DNA of 64,000 nt from Planctomycetota bacterium (lineage in GTDB: Bacteria; Planctomycetota; J058), in NCBI GenBank assembly GCA_023954375.1, contig JAMLIC010000036.1, positions 27,230 through 91,229 on the forward strand, in the 5' to 3' direction. The position numbers and the translations under genes were made by a program. The notes beneath the pieces are model-generated. The model did not search any database, was not told where the DNA came from, and worked only from the letters and a program-made list of their open reading frames with translations. This document shows positions 43,362-51,631 of this stretch, piece after piece; position 1 is the first letter of the stretch; the number at the start of each line of letters is the position of its first letter.

Positions 43362-43513
43362 GGACCGCCTCCGGTGTGGGCCGAGGCCGCCCGGGGGGGG
43401 CGGGCCTCGGCTCCGCCCTCGTTCGTATCACGGGCCGGCGGGGCCGTGCGGGTCGCCGGCCCGCTCGACTCGCCCGGGCCGGGCGGCTACCGTCACCTGG
43501 ACTGGAGCCGCCC

Positions 43514-44353
43514 GTGACCCGCTCGCCCCTCCGCGCCCTCGCCCCCGCGCTCGTCCTGCTGCTCGCCTGGCCCGCCGCGGCGCAGGAGTCCGAGGCCGAC
43601 AAGGCCTACACGGCCCTCGAGCTGAAGATCGTCGAGGCGCAGCGGGCGCCCGCGCCGAACAAGGCGAAGCTCTACGAGGAGCTGTTCAAGGAGTGCTCCG
43701 CCTTCCTCGACGCGCACCTGCAGGCGTGCACGACGGAGCAGCTGAACCGCGCCGGCGGGCTGTGGCTCCTGCTGGCCGAGCGGCACCGCGCGCCCGAGGA
43801 GGCGGTGCGGGCGCGGCTCGCCGCCCTGCGCGGCCTGCCGCGCGTCCCACCCGAGCTGGCGCGGATCATGGGCCGGGTCGAGGCGCGGCTGAACCTCAAG
43901 CCCGGCGCGCCGGCGCCCGCCTTCTCGGCGCCGTCGCTCGTCGAGGGCGGCCCGCGGGTGTCGCTCGAGGAGCTCCGCGGGAAGGCGGTGCTCCTCGTCT
44001 TCTGGGCCAGCCACAACCCGGCGAGCCGCGAGCTCCTGCAGGACCGCCTCACCGCCCTGCAGCGGCGCTACGCCCAGGACCCGCGGCTGGTGATCGTCGC
44101 CGTCGGCGTGTCGCTCGGCAACGACACGGCGGACGCGCAGCGGGCGGCGGCCGGCGAGCACCGCTGGCCGTGGCGCATGGTGTTCGACGCCGACGGCACG
44201 ATCGCGCAGGCCTACGGCGTCGAGCTCGTCCCCTACCTGGCGCTCGTCGACCCCGAGGGGCGCATGGGGACGGTCGGCCCGGGCCTGCAGGTGATCGACG
44301 GGATCGAGCAGGTGCTCCAGCAGCGGCTGGGCGGCCCGCCGCAGGGGCGCTGA
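43514..44353 (+). CDS. Secreted thioredoxin-fold (TlpA/redoxin-like) protein without the CXXC site
   Basis: This is a 279-residue protein with a Sec signal peptide (cut after A-A-A at about residue 23). A helical region (about 30-125) precedes a redoxin domain: APAFSAPSLVEGGPRVSLEE, LRGKAVLLVFWASHNPASRE, PRLVIVAVGVSLGNDTADAQ, YGVELVPYLALVDPEGR. In TlpA proteins F-W-A is followed by W-C-x-x-C; here it is S-H-N-P-A-S, so the redox cysteines are missing and a thiol-disulfide role is unlikely. The cis-proline loop (V-P-Y) is kept. It may act as a binding module. The GTG at 43514 has GGAG upstream. Confidence 0.85.
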   Translation: MTRSPLRALAPALVLLLAWPAAAQESEADKAYTALELKIVEAQRAPAPNKAKLYEELFKECSAFLDAHLQACTTEQLNRAGGLWLLLAERHRAPEEAVRARLAALRGLPRVPPELARIMGRVEARLNLKPGAPAPAFSAPSLVEGGPRVSLEELRGKAVLLVFWASHNPASRELLQDRLTALQRRYAQDPRLVIVAVGVSLGNDTADAQRAAAGEHRWPWRMVFDADGTIAQAYGVELVPYLALVDPEGRMGTVGPGLQVIDGIEQVLQQRLGGPPQGR

Positions 44354-44464
44354 CTTTTAGCTTTTAGCTTTTAGCTTTTGGCTATAAGGCGGCCCCGCGG
44401 GGCGCTCTTCGTCGGTCGCGCCGGCAGCCAAAGGCTAACGGCTAACAGCTAAAAGCTAACAGCT
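44354..44464. repeat. AT-rich heptad repeat hairpin between convergent genes
   Basis: Left arm: CTTTTAG at 44354, 44361 and 44368, then CTTTTGG at 44375, starting immediately after the stop codon. Right arm (44426-44464): AGCCAAAGGCTAACGGCTAA continuing with CAGCTAAAAGC and TAACAGCT. The arms are near reverse complements, both with a 7-base period, around a 43-base loop that contains the palindrome GCCCCGCGGGGC (44392-44403). The arms are far richer in A/T than the surrounding sequence. It could act as a bidirectional terminator or be a dispersed element. Confidence 0.8.
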
Positions 44465-44466
44465 AC

Positions 44467-45738
44467 TTACTGGCTGACGAGTCCCCGCACCTGCAGCCCC
44501 CGCAGGCGCACGTCCACGTCCTGGAGAACGAGCGCGACCCGCCCCGCGGAGCCGCGCCGGGCGGGCCAGGCCCGGGGCGGCACCTCGAGGCGCTCGCCCG
44601 TCTTGCGGTCCTCGACGACGCCCGCGAGCGTGATCCCCGGGGCCGGCCCCGGCGTGACCTCGATGCGCACGCGCACGACCGCGCCGGCCGCCACCGGACG
44701 CGGCTCGTCGGGGGCGCGCTCGACCCCGCCCTCGGGGGTGACGTGCACGGGGGCGCCGTCCCAGCCGAGGCCGGGCGTGAGCTGGGTGGGCCTCTCCGAC
44801 GGCGCCCCGACGACCAGGGCCACGTGGCCGCGCTGGCCAACGCGCAGCGCCTCCAGGTCGACCGCGACCTCGCACGTCTGCGCCAGGGGGAGGACGTGGA
44901 CGAGCGTGAGCCGACGGCCGATCGCGTCGACGCGCGGGCCGTCCTCGGGGTCGGCGCCGACGAGCCGCAGGTCACGCGCGAGCGCCGCCGGGGCCAGGGC
45001 ATAGTCCAGGGCCACGGCCCCGTTGGGGAAGAACACCAGGTCGCAGCCGTCCTCGCCCAGGAGCGCGCGGACGCGCTCCTCGACCTCGTCCAGGGCGACC
45101 TCCTTCTCCTGGGCGAGGGCCGCGAGCGGCGCGTGCCGCTGCCGGAGCGCCTCGTCGAGGTCGCGGGCGAGCTGCGCGCGCGCGTCGTCGAGCACCCAGG
45201 CGAGCGCGTCGCGGACGGCCCGCCGGGCGAGGGCCACGTCGCCGCCGCGCACGAGGTCGAGCGTCGCGTGGCGCTCCCGGGCCACGGCGGCGCGGTGGGC
45301 GTCGTCGAGCTGCCGCCGCAGCGCCTCGACGCGCTCGCGGCGCCGGGGGTCGGCGAGCACCGCCGCCGGGAGCGCGTCCTCGAGGGCGCGCGCCTCGCGG
45401 AAGCGGCGCGCCGCGATCAGCGCGGCGACCTGGTCGGCGTGGGCGACGAGGAGCGCCTCGGGGCCGGCGCCGCCGCCGGTCGCCCGGGTCGGCGGGCCGA
45501 GGCCAACGTCGACGCCCATGGCCCGGGGCGGCGGGACTGGCAGGGCGACCGCGTCGTCCTCGAGCGGCGGCCGACGTGGGGGGGGGGCGCCGCCGGGGCC
45601 CGCCCCCCCCACCAAGGGCGGCACCGCCCGGCCGGCGGCGACCAGGTAGGCCACGCCCCCGCGCGGGGCGGCCGCGGGCGGGGGCGGACCGCTGGAGGTC
45701 GCGCGCGCCGCCGTGCGAGCGCGGGTCCTGGCGCTCAC
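44467..45738 (-). CDS. C-terminal piece of the frameshifted TMLDDE-repeat protein
   Basis: From a formal GTG at 45738 the frame gives 423 residues: a Pro/Ala linker, a coiled-coil-like helical stretch (AALIAARRFREARALEDALP, AAVARERHATLDLV) and a beta-rich C-terminal domain (GCDLVFFPNGAVALDYALAP, GRVALVLQDVDVRLRGLQV). The coding look starts slightly upstream of 45738 in the same frame (GAAAASTASPAKVSART), so the true N-terminus is the repeat protein at 44972-46780. Two one-base shifts near 45980 and 45800 separate the parts. The function is unknown. Confidence 0.65.
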   Translation of the reverse strand: MSARTRARTAARATSSGPPPPAAAPRGGVAYLVAAGRAVPPLVGGAGPGGAPPPRRPPLEDDAVALPVPPPRAMGVDVGLGPPTRATGGGAGPEALLVAHADQVAALIAARRFREARALEDALPAAVLADPRRRERVEALRRQLDDAHRAAVARERHATLDLVRGGDVALARRAVRDALAWVLDDARAQLARDLDEALRQRHAPLAALAQEKEVALDEVEERVRALLGEDGCDLVFFPNGAVALDYALAPAALARDLRLVGADPEDGPRVDAIGRRLTLVHVLPLAQTCEVAVDLEALRVGQRGHVALVVGAPSERPTQLTPGLGWDGAPVHVTPEGGVERAPDEPRPVAAGAVVRVRIEVTPGPAPGITLAGVVEDRKTGERLEVPPRAWPARRGSAGRVALVLQDVDVRLRGLQVRGLVSQ

Positions 45739-46780
45739 CTTCGCGGGCGACGCCGTCGACGCGGCCGCCGCGCCGGATCGCTCGGCCGCGCGCGCGACGC
45801 CCGCGCCAGCTCGCCCTCGAGGTCGGCGGCGGGCGCGACCGGGCGGACGGCGGCGGCGACGCGGCCTGCGGCCCGCCCTCGCCGGGCGCCCCCGGGCGGC
45901 GACGCGGCCTCCGCGGGCCGCGCGAGGGTGACCGCGCCCGAGGGCGGCTCGGCGGCGGCCTGCGGGGCCGCGCCGGCGGGCAGAGGATCGGGGCGTCGTC
46001 CTCGTCGAGCTCGAGGGCGGGCCGCGGGAGGGGGACGACCTCGTCGTCGAGCATCGTCCGGCAGGCCGCCGCCCCCGCGTCGGGCAGCGGCACGACCTCG
46101 TCGTCGAGCATCGTGCGGCAGGCCGCCGCCCCCGCGTCGGGCAGCGGCACGACCTCGTCGTCGAGCATCGTGCGGCTGGCCGCCGCCTCCGCGTCGGGCA
46201 GCGGCACGACGTCGTCGTCGAGCATCGTGCGGCTCGCCGCCGCCCCCGCGTCGGGCAGCGGCACGACCTCGTCGTCGAGCATCGTGCGGCTGGCCAGGTC
46301 GCCCGCGCCCGCGGGCAACGGGAGCGGCGCGGCGAGCGCCGAGAGCTTGACGGTCGGGGAGGGCGCCGGGAGCGGGAGCACGCTCCCGGGCGCGAGCTGG
46401 ATCGTGCCTGTCGGGGCGACGAGGGGCGGCGCCGCCGCCGGGAGCGGCAGCACGCTCCCGGGCGCGAGCTGGATCGTGCCTGTCGGGGGCGCCGCCGGGA
46501 GCGGCAGCACGCTCCCGGGCGCGAGCTGGATCGTCCCCGCCGGGGCGAGGGGCTGCGGCGGCGGCGGCGGCGGACCGCCCGCGAGGCACGCCGCGACGGC
46601 CTGGCGCGCCGTCGCCGCGTCGAGCAGCCCCAGCTCGACGGCGAGCGCGGCGGCGCTCACCTGCCGCCCGCCGGCCAGGGCCGCCTCGAGCGCGCGGTGG
46701 CAGCCCTGGGCCACCTGCAGCGTCATGAGCCCCGTGCCCGCCACATGGCGCAAGAACGCGAGGTCCTGGGCGGTGGCCAT
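44972..46780 (-). CDS. Repeat protein with five TMLDDE units and three GTIQLAPGS units (frameshifted)
   Basis: The ATG at 46780 gives real coding to about position 45980. Residues 1-75 are a helical domain (LMTLQVAQGCHRALEAALAG, VELGLLDAATARQAVAACL). Then come three copies of GTIQLAPGSVLPLP and five 19-residue copies of SRTMLDDEVVPLPDAGAA (57-bp DNA units near 46051, 46108, 46165, 46222 and 46279). After ELDEDDAPIL the frame becomes an Arg-rich shadow; coding goes on in a second frame (PAGAAPQAAAEPPSGAVTLA) and then the frame of 44467-45738. Each TMLDDE has a T-x-x-D, the pattern many FHA domains bind once phosphorylated. TAGACT lies 7 bases before the ATG. Real length would be about 770 residues. 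Confidence 0.7.
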   Translation of the reverse strand: MATAQDLAFLRHVAGTGLMTLQVAQGCHRALEAALAGGRQVSAAALAVELGLLDAATARQAVAACLAGGPPPPPPQPLAPAGTIQLAPGSVLPLPAAPPTGTIQLAPGSVLPLPAAAPPLVAPTGTIQLAPGSVLPLPAPSPTVKLSALAAPLPLPAGAGDLASRTMLDDEVVPLPDAGAAASRTMLDDDVVPLPDAEAAASRTMLDDEVVPLPDAGAAACRTMLDDEVVPLPDAGAAACRTMLDDEVVPLPRPALELDEDDAPILCPPARPRRPPPSRPRARSPSRGPRRPRRRPGAPGEGGPQAASPPPSARSRPPPTSRASWRGRRARGRAIRRGGRVDGVAREGERQDPRSHGGARDLQRSAPARGRPARGRGLPGRRRPGGAALGGGGGPRRRPPPTSAAARGRRGRPASPAAPGHGRRRWPRPADPGDRRRRRPRGAPRRPRRPGRRADRGAPLPRGARPRGRAPGGGARRPPAPRARRGAAAAARRRPPRRRGPGAPRDARPRARRRRGPRPAGRPRRARLGARRRARAARPRPRRGAPAAARAARGPRPGEGGRPGRGRGARPRAPGRGRLRPGVLPQRGRGPGLCPGPGGARA

Positions 46781-46787
46781 GCGCGCG

Positions 46788-46793
46788 AGTCTA
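46788..46793 (-). promoter_or_regulatory. Candidate -10 box (TAGACT) of the repeat-protein gene, leaderless type
   Basis: TAGACT on the minus strand ends 7 bases before the ATG at 46780. No Shine-Dalgarno sequence is present. Confidence 0.55.
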
Positions 46794-46914
46794 GCCGCGC
46801 CCCGCGGGGCGGGCCATTCGACACGGCCTCGCGGCCGTGCCACCATGCTGCGGCCGGTCGATCCGCGGGCCCGAGCGCCCTCGCGCCCCCGCCCGACCGC
46901 GCACGAGGTGGCCC

Positions 46915-48366
46915 GTGAAGTGGTGGGTCAAGGCGGCGATCGGCCCGGCGCTGCTGGCGGCGTCGGCGGCGTGGGGCCAGGGCGCCGCCGCGCTCACGGT
47001 GGAGCGGGCCGAGCTGGAGCGGGTGGAGCAGGGCGTCGCCTTCGTCGTCGCCGGCGCGGCGCCCGACCTCCCCGACCGGGCGCGCGTGCGCGTCGTCCTG
47101 CGCCTCGGCGACGGCGAGGCGGTCCAGCAGTTCGTGGAGGTCGGGGGCGGCCGCTTCACCGCCCGCCTCGGCCCCTTCAAGCGGCGCGTCCTCCCCGGGG
47201 CCTACGAGGCGGTGGCGTCGATCGACTCGTCGGTGCAGCGCGAGGCGCTCGCCGAGCGGATCAGCGCCCTCGCGGTCGCGCCGGGCGCGCGGACGCTCCA
47301 GGTCGGCACGCCGGAGGAGGCCGCCGCCGAGCGCGAGAAGCTCCGCCGGCGCTACCTCGGGGTCCTCGAGGACCTGCGCATGCTCAAGGGCGCCCTCGAC
47401 CAGTGGGGCACCGCCGTGACCGTGCGCACCATGGCGGCGCGGCGCGCCTTCCCGCGCGAGGTCCCGGCCCGCGAGGTGCGGTCGGTCGAGCGCGAGTGGA
47501 CGAGCTTCGGCGACGACCAGCTCGTGCCGGGCCTGGCGGCGATCCGCTTCGACCTGCAGCAGCTGGGTGAGTACGTCCTGATCAGCTACTTCCCCACGCT
47601 CGAGCCGGTCCTGAGCGAGCTGATCACGTCGCTCGACCGCATGCACGCGGCGTTCACCGTGGCGATCCACGGCAACCTCGGCCGCCCGCCGCCCCGGGAG
47701 GCGGCCGCCAAGGGCGGGTTCTCGCTCGACGAGCTGCGCCGCAACGTGGGCGCGCTCGCCGCGGCCGCCTACGCGGCCCTCGGCGCGCCGCCGCAGGAGT
47801 GGCGGCTGATCGACGGCAGCGTCCCGGAGCGCATGGAGGACGCGCAGGGCGACCTGTTCCGCAGCACGGTGGCGAAGTTCGAGGTGAAGAAGCCCGCGGG
47901 CTGGCTGTTCGACATCAGCCCCGTGCGGCCGACCGTGCGCCTCAGGGTCCTGCCGCCCGGCCAGGAGTTCACGGGCAAGGTGGCCGCCGGGATCGAGCTC
48001 CACGACCACCCCATGGCCGACAGCTTCGACGAGCTGGCGGCGCTCGACGAGGCCATGGTGCGCAACACGCATCCCGGCTTCGAGCTGAAGAAGGCCCGCC
48101 GCCTGAGCGTACCCGACGCCACGATGCCCGGCGGCGTGCGCCCCGGCCTCGAGCTGCGCTTCCGCAGCACGCAGCAGGGCGGGAAGCGCTACGCGGTGAT
48201 CCAGTACGCGCTCTTCTGCCGCTGGCACAAGCGCACCTACGCGCTGGTCTGCATCGCGGAGGAGGGCCTCGAGGGGCGGTTCGACCCCCTCTTCAAGCAG
48301 ATGTGCGACAGCCTCAAGGTGCTGGACGCGCCGCACCAGCGCACACAAGACCCGGGCGGAAGGTGA
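46915..48366 (+). CDS. Secreted protein of unknown function
   Basis: This is a 483-residue protein with a Sec signal peptide (KWWVKAAIGPALLAASAAWG). An N-terminal beta-sandwich-like part (about 25-110: VERAELERVEQGVAFVVAGA, RVVLRLGDGEAVQQFVEVGG) is followed by a long helical middle and a C-terminal alpha/beta domain (about 320-470: KFEVKKPAGWLFDISPVRPT, YAVIQYALFCRWHKRTYALV). The C-terminal phrase order resembles PsbP/DUF1795-like folds that report on stress, but the match is weak. The GTG at 46915 is preceded by GAGGTGGCCC. It diverges from the repeat-protein gene. Confidence 0.75.
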   Translation: MKWWVKAAIGPALLAASAAWGQGAAALTVERAELERVEQGVAFVVAGAAPDLPDRARVRVVLRLGDGEAVQQFVEVGGGRFTARLGPFKRRVLPGAYEAVASIDSSVQREALAERISALAVAPGARTLQVGTPEEAAAEREKLRRRYLGVLEDLRMLKGALDQWGTAVTVRTMAARRAFPREVPAREVRSVEREWTSFGDDQLVPGLAAIRFDLQQLGEYVLISYFPTLEPVLSELITSLDRMHAAFTVAIHGNLGRPPPREAAAKGGFSLDELRRNVGALAAAAYAALGAPPQEWRLIDGSVPERMEDAQGDLFRSTVAKFEVKKPAGWLFDISPVRPTVRLRVLPPGQEFTGKVAAGIELHDHPMADSFDELAALDEAMVRNTHPGFELKKARRLSVPDATMPGGVRPGLELRFRSTQQGGKRYAVIQYALFCRWHKRTYALVCIAEEGLEGRFDPLFKQMCDSLKVLDAPHQRTQDPGGR

Positions 48367-48430
48367 CGTAGAAGGTCCACTTGATTTCTCCGAGTGGCCC
48401 TGCCATCACCTCCACGGAGGGTAGAGCAGC

Positions 48431-48907
48431 ATGAGGAAGACGTTCGCGGGACTCACACTCGGGTTGGCGCTCTTCTTGGGCGTCCCCGCGCTGGCGTGCT
48501 CGTCCCACGGGACGGCCGCGGCGAACATGATCAACGACTGGCTGGGTGGGAACGACGTCTACTCCTACGGCCAGGACGGCAGCCAGACCCACACGAACGG
48601 CGGCCAGTACGGCGGCCACTTCACGGTGACCGGCGGCGAGCAGGGCTGGGGCGACAACCCGAACTGGGTGAACTTCGGCAACGACTCCTACTGGGTCTCG
48701 ATCACGGGCCCCGACGGCTTCGGGATCACGATCACCAGCACGACCTCCGGTGACACGACGACGGGCATCATCACCGACTCGAACGGCAACTACCTGGGGA
48801 CGGTGACCGACGGCGGCGAGCTGGAGTACTTCCTCCTCGATGCGGCGGTCTCGATCATCCAGAGCTACCAGGCGCCCGACGTCCGCGGCGCGGACTTCGT
48901 CGGCTAG
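48431..48907 (+). CDS. Small secreted Gly/Asn/Thr-rich protein
   Basis: This is a 158-residue protein with a clear signal peptide (MRKTFAGLTLGLALFLGVPA, cut after A-L-A). The mature part is polar and rich in Gly, Asn, Asp, Thr and Ser (VYSYGQDGSQTHTNGGQYGG, ITSTTSGDTTTGIITDSNGN), quite unlike the Ala/Arg-rich proteins around it, and looks beta-stranded. One cysteine directly follows the signal. The ATG has GGAGGG 11 bases upstream. It precedes the pseudopilin genes by 6 bases, so it may be a secreted or surface product of that system. No family is recognised. Confidence 0.8.
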   Translation: MRKTFAGLTLGLALFLGVPALACSSHGTAAANMINDWLGGNDVYSYGQDGSQTHTNGGQYGGHFTVTGGEQGWGDNPNWVNFGNDSYWVSITGPDGFGITITSTTSGDTTTGIITDSNGNYLGTVTDGGELEYFLLDAAVSIIQSYQAPDVRGADFVG

Positions 48908-48913
48908 CGACCC

Positions 48914-51556
48914 GTGCCGGCACCCCTTCGCTTGCCGGAGGGGCGCCGCCGCGGCTTCGCCCTCCTGTTCGCGCTGTCGATCCTCGTCCTGCTGTCGGTG
49001 TTCGCGCTCTCGTTCGTGAACCTGACGCGGCTCGAGCGGCTCGCCAGCGCGAACACCCGCCTCCAGGTCCAGGCCGCCGCGCTGGCCGAGGCCGGCGTCG
49101 CCCAGGCGTGCGGGGAGGCGCGCGCGGCGGCCCGGCGGCGCACCTGGACCGACGCGGCCGACTGGTGGGCGACCGGGGCGGTGTTCCCCGCGCCCCCGGC
49201 CGACCCGAACGAGCCCCGCGGCCACGTCATGGCCTCGAACGCGTTCGGCGGCGCCGACCGCTTCGAGGTCCTGTCGCTCGACGCCGCGAGCAAGCTCGAC
49301 GTCAACCTCGCCAGCCCCGCCCTCAACGTCGCCCTCGAGGCGCTGGGCCTGCTGCCGACCGAGGTGACGACCGTCCTGGGCGCGCGCGACGCGCGCGGCG
49401 GGCTGCGCTCGCGCGAGGAGCTGCGCCAGCTCTTCGTCCAGCTCTACCCCGACGACCCCGACGAGGCGCGCTGGCGGTCGGTCCGCGACCTGATCACCGT
49501 GCACGCGACCCCGCGGCTCGCGCCGCGCGGGACCGGCGCGGGGGACCTGCCCTGGGCCTACGACGTCCCGCAGGCGCCGCTCTCGCCCGTGAACCTCAAC
49601 GCCGCCCCGCAGGTCGTCCTCGAGGCCGTCCTCACGCGCGTCGAGGGCCGGCCGATCGTGGCCCAGGGCGTCGGCCCGCCGTCCGAGTGGCTGCGCGTCG
49701 ACTTCCGCGCCCAGCGCGGGCGCATCGGCGCGGGCGGCGCCGTCACGATCACCTACCCCGACCGCCTGGCGCGCGAGGTCGTGGCCTGCCGCCGCCGGAC
49801 CGTCGGCGGCGCGGGGATCGACTACGCGACCCGGCCGGCCTACGGGGGCCCGTTCCGCTCGTGGGCGCAGTTCGACGCGTTCCTCGCCGACCTCCCGGCG
49901 AGCGTGCTGCCGCCCGACGAGCGGGGCCTGGTCCTCGCCCTGGCCCACGCCGACGCGCGCCACATGGGCTACAACCCCGACCTCTCGCGCCGGACGCCGG
50001 GCGGGCTGTTCGACAAGCTGTCGCTCACCCGCTTCACGACGGGCCTGTCGCTCGGCGGGTCGGGCGTGCTCGAGGTGCGGGCGCAGGGGTGGATCACCGA
50101 CAAGGAGGGCCAGGTCCTGGCCGACGCCGAGGTCGAGCGGGTCGTGCGGGTGTTCACACCGCTCCACTTCACGACGCAGGCCCAGCTCGAGGCCATGTGG
50201 GTCTTCCCCGAGCGCACGACCTACCAGAGCATGCCGGAGCTGATGCCGCGCGACGACGTCGCCGGCGCCGCCGACCGCAACGACGGGCACATCCGCCTCA
50301 CGACCGAGTGGCCGGGCGTCCCGCCCGACGCGATCGGGGGGCTCTCGAGCACGTTCCGCCGCCGCGAGGGCCCGGGGGGCGCCTTCACCTTCAGCCGCGC
50401 GCCCGAGCCCCTGCGCCTGGGCGGCGTGTTCGCGCCGGACGGCGTGGTCGTGTGGCGGCAGGACTGGGCGCGCGACGGGGCCTCGCTGCGGGCGGCGGCG
50501 CCGCCGGTCTCGCTGGCGCAGCAGGGGTCGCTCGAGTTCTGGGTGAAGCTCGCCGCCGACCAGACCCTCGGCACCGACGAGGCGCTCCTCTGCGTGGTGA
50601 TCGAGGACACGCCGGCCTGGACGCCCGCGCTGCGGAGCCTGGTCGACCTCGACGGCTACACGATCCCGGCGCGGACCGGCGCCACGATCAAGGTCGAGCG
50701 CTTCCGCGGGCGCCTGCGGGCCACGTGGTTCTACTGGGGCGAGGGCGGCGGCGGCGCCGTGTCGCGCTTCGTCCTGGCGCTCTCGGAGCGGCAGCAGAAC
50801 GTCGGCCACTGGCAGCCGGGCGAGTGGCACCACGTGACGGTCTCGTGGCGCCACACGCTCCAGGACTTCGCCGCGGCCGCCCAGGGCAACCCGCTCACCA
50901 GCGGCCACGTGCCCAACGACGGGGTGACGCTGTGGGTGGACGGCTCGTCCGCCGGCGCGCTCGACCCGTTCGACTACTCGGCCATGCTCCCGCGGGCCTG
51001 GAGCTCGGTGCAGTGGCACGCCGGCCGGAGCGTCTCGGTGCCGACGACGCCGGGCGTCTACGTCGGCGGCTACACGATCACCCCGGCCGCGGGGCAGGAC
51101 GTGCACTCGACGGGCATGACCAGCGCCGACCCGCTGGCCCGCTACACGAACGCCACGCTCGACGACGTGTTCGTCTACGCCTTCCCGGTGGGCGCCGGCG
51201 GGGCCGTGGCGCGCAACCGCGAGCTGCGCTTCGAGCGCAACACCGGCCGGCTGCCCGCGCGGTTCAACCTGCCGGTCGGTCTCTACCACGAGGTGGGGAG
51301 CGTCTCGGCGGAGGTCGAGGTGCCGCCCGGCTGCGAGGCGAGCCTGACCCTCGGCCCCACGGTCGTGACCTCCCCGCAGGCGCTCGCCGCGGCCGACGCG
51401 GAGGCGCTCGCGGTGCCCGACACGACGCACGGGCGGGTGGTGCCCGTGGCGGTGACCCTGGTCGGGGACGGGACGACGACGCCCGTGCTGGAGGGGTTCA
51501 CCGTGCTGCTCCTGCCGCGGCTGCAGGTGATGGAGGAGACGCGGGATCCTCCGTAG
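48914..51556 (+). CDS. GspK/PilX-like minor pseudopilin fused to a LamG-like domain
   Basis: This is an 880-residue protein. The N-terminus is a class III-like pilin leader: basic L-P-E-G-R-R-R-G-F, then the hydrophobic helix ALLFALSILVLLSVFALSFV, then LERLASANTRLQVQAAALAE. This start is shared by GspK and PilX minor pilins. Helix-hairpin-like GspK segments follow (LDVNLASPALNVALEALG, VNLNAAPQVVLEAVLTRVEG). From about residue 520 a concanavalin-like (LamG) region appears (SLEFWVKLAADQT, HWQPGEWHHVTVSWRHT, VTLWVDGSSAG), typical of Planctomycetota surface proteins. It begins 6 bases after the small secreted protein. No conserved Glu at +5 is obvious, as in GspK. Confidence 0.85.
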   Translation: MPAPLRLPEGRRRGFALLFALSILVLLSVFALSFVNLTRLERLASANTRLQVQAAALAEAGVAQACGEARAAARRRTWTDAADWWATGAVFPAPPADPNEPRGHVMASNAFGGADRFEVLSLDAASKLDVNLASPALNVALEALGLLPTEVTTVLGARDARGGLRSREELRQLFVQLYPDDPDEARWRSVRDLITVHATPRLAPRGTGAGDLPWAYDVPQAPLSPVNLNAAPQVVLEAVLTRVEGRPIVAQGVGPPSEWLRVDFRAQRGRIGAGGAVTITYPDRLAREVVACRRRTVGGAGIDYATRPAYGGPFRSWAQFDAFLADLPASVLPPDERGLVLALAHADARHMGYNPDLSRRTPGGLFDKLSLTRFTTGLSLGGSGVLEVRAQGWITDKEGQVLADAEVERVVRVFTPLHFTTQAQLEAMWVFPERTTYQSMPELMPRDDVAGAADRNDGHIRLTTEWPGVPPDAIGGLSSTFRRREGPGGAFTFSRAPEPLRLGGVFAPDGVVVWRQDWARDGASLRAAAPPVSLAQQGSLEFWVKLAADQTLGTDEALLCVVIEDTPAWTPALRSLVDLDGYTIPARTGATIKVERFRGRLRATWFYWGEGGGGAVSRFVLALSERQQNVGHWQPGEWHHVTVSWRHTLQDFAAAAQGNPLTSGHVPNDGVTLWVDGSSAGALDPFDYSAMLPRAWSSVQWHAGRSVSVPTTPGVYVGGYTITPAAGQDVHSTGMTSADPLARYTNATLDDVFVYAFPVGAGGAVARNRELRFERNTGRLPARFNLPVGLYHEVGSVSAEVEVPPGCEASLTLGPTVVTSPQALAAADAEALAVPDTTHGRVVPVAVTLVGDGTTTPVLEGFTVLLLPRLQVMEETRDPP

Positions 51557-51631
51557 GTGTGATCGACCCGCCCCGCCCTGGTGCGCCCGGCCCGGCCGCG
51601 CCACCATGCGGGCGAGGGAGGGGGTGCTCCG

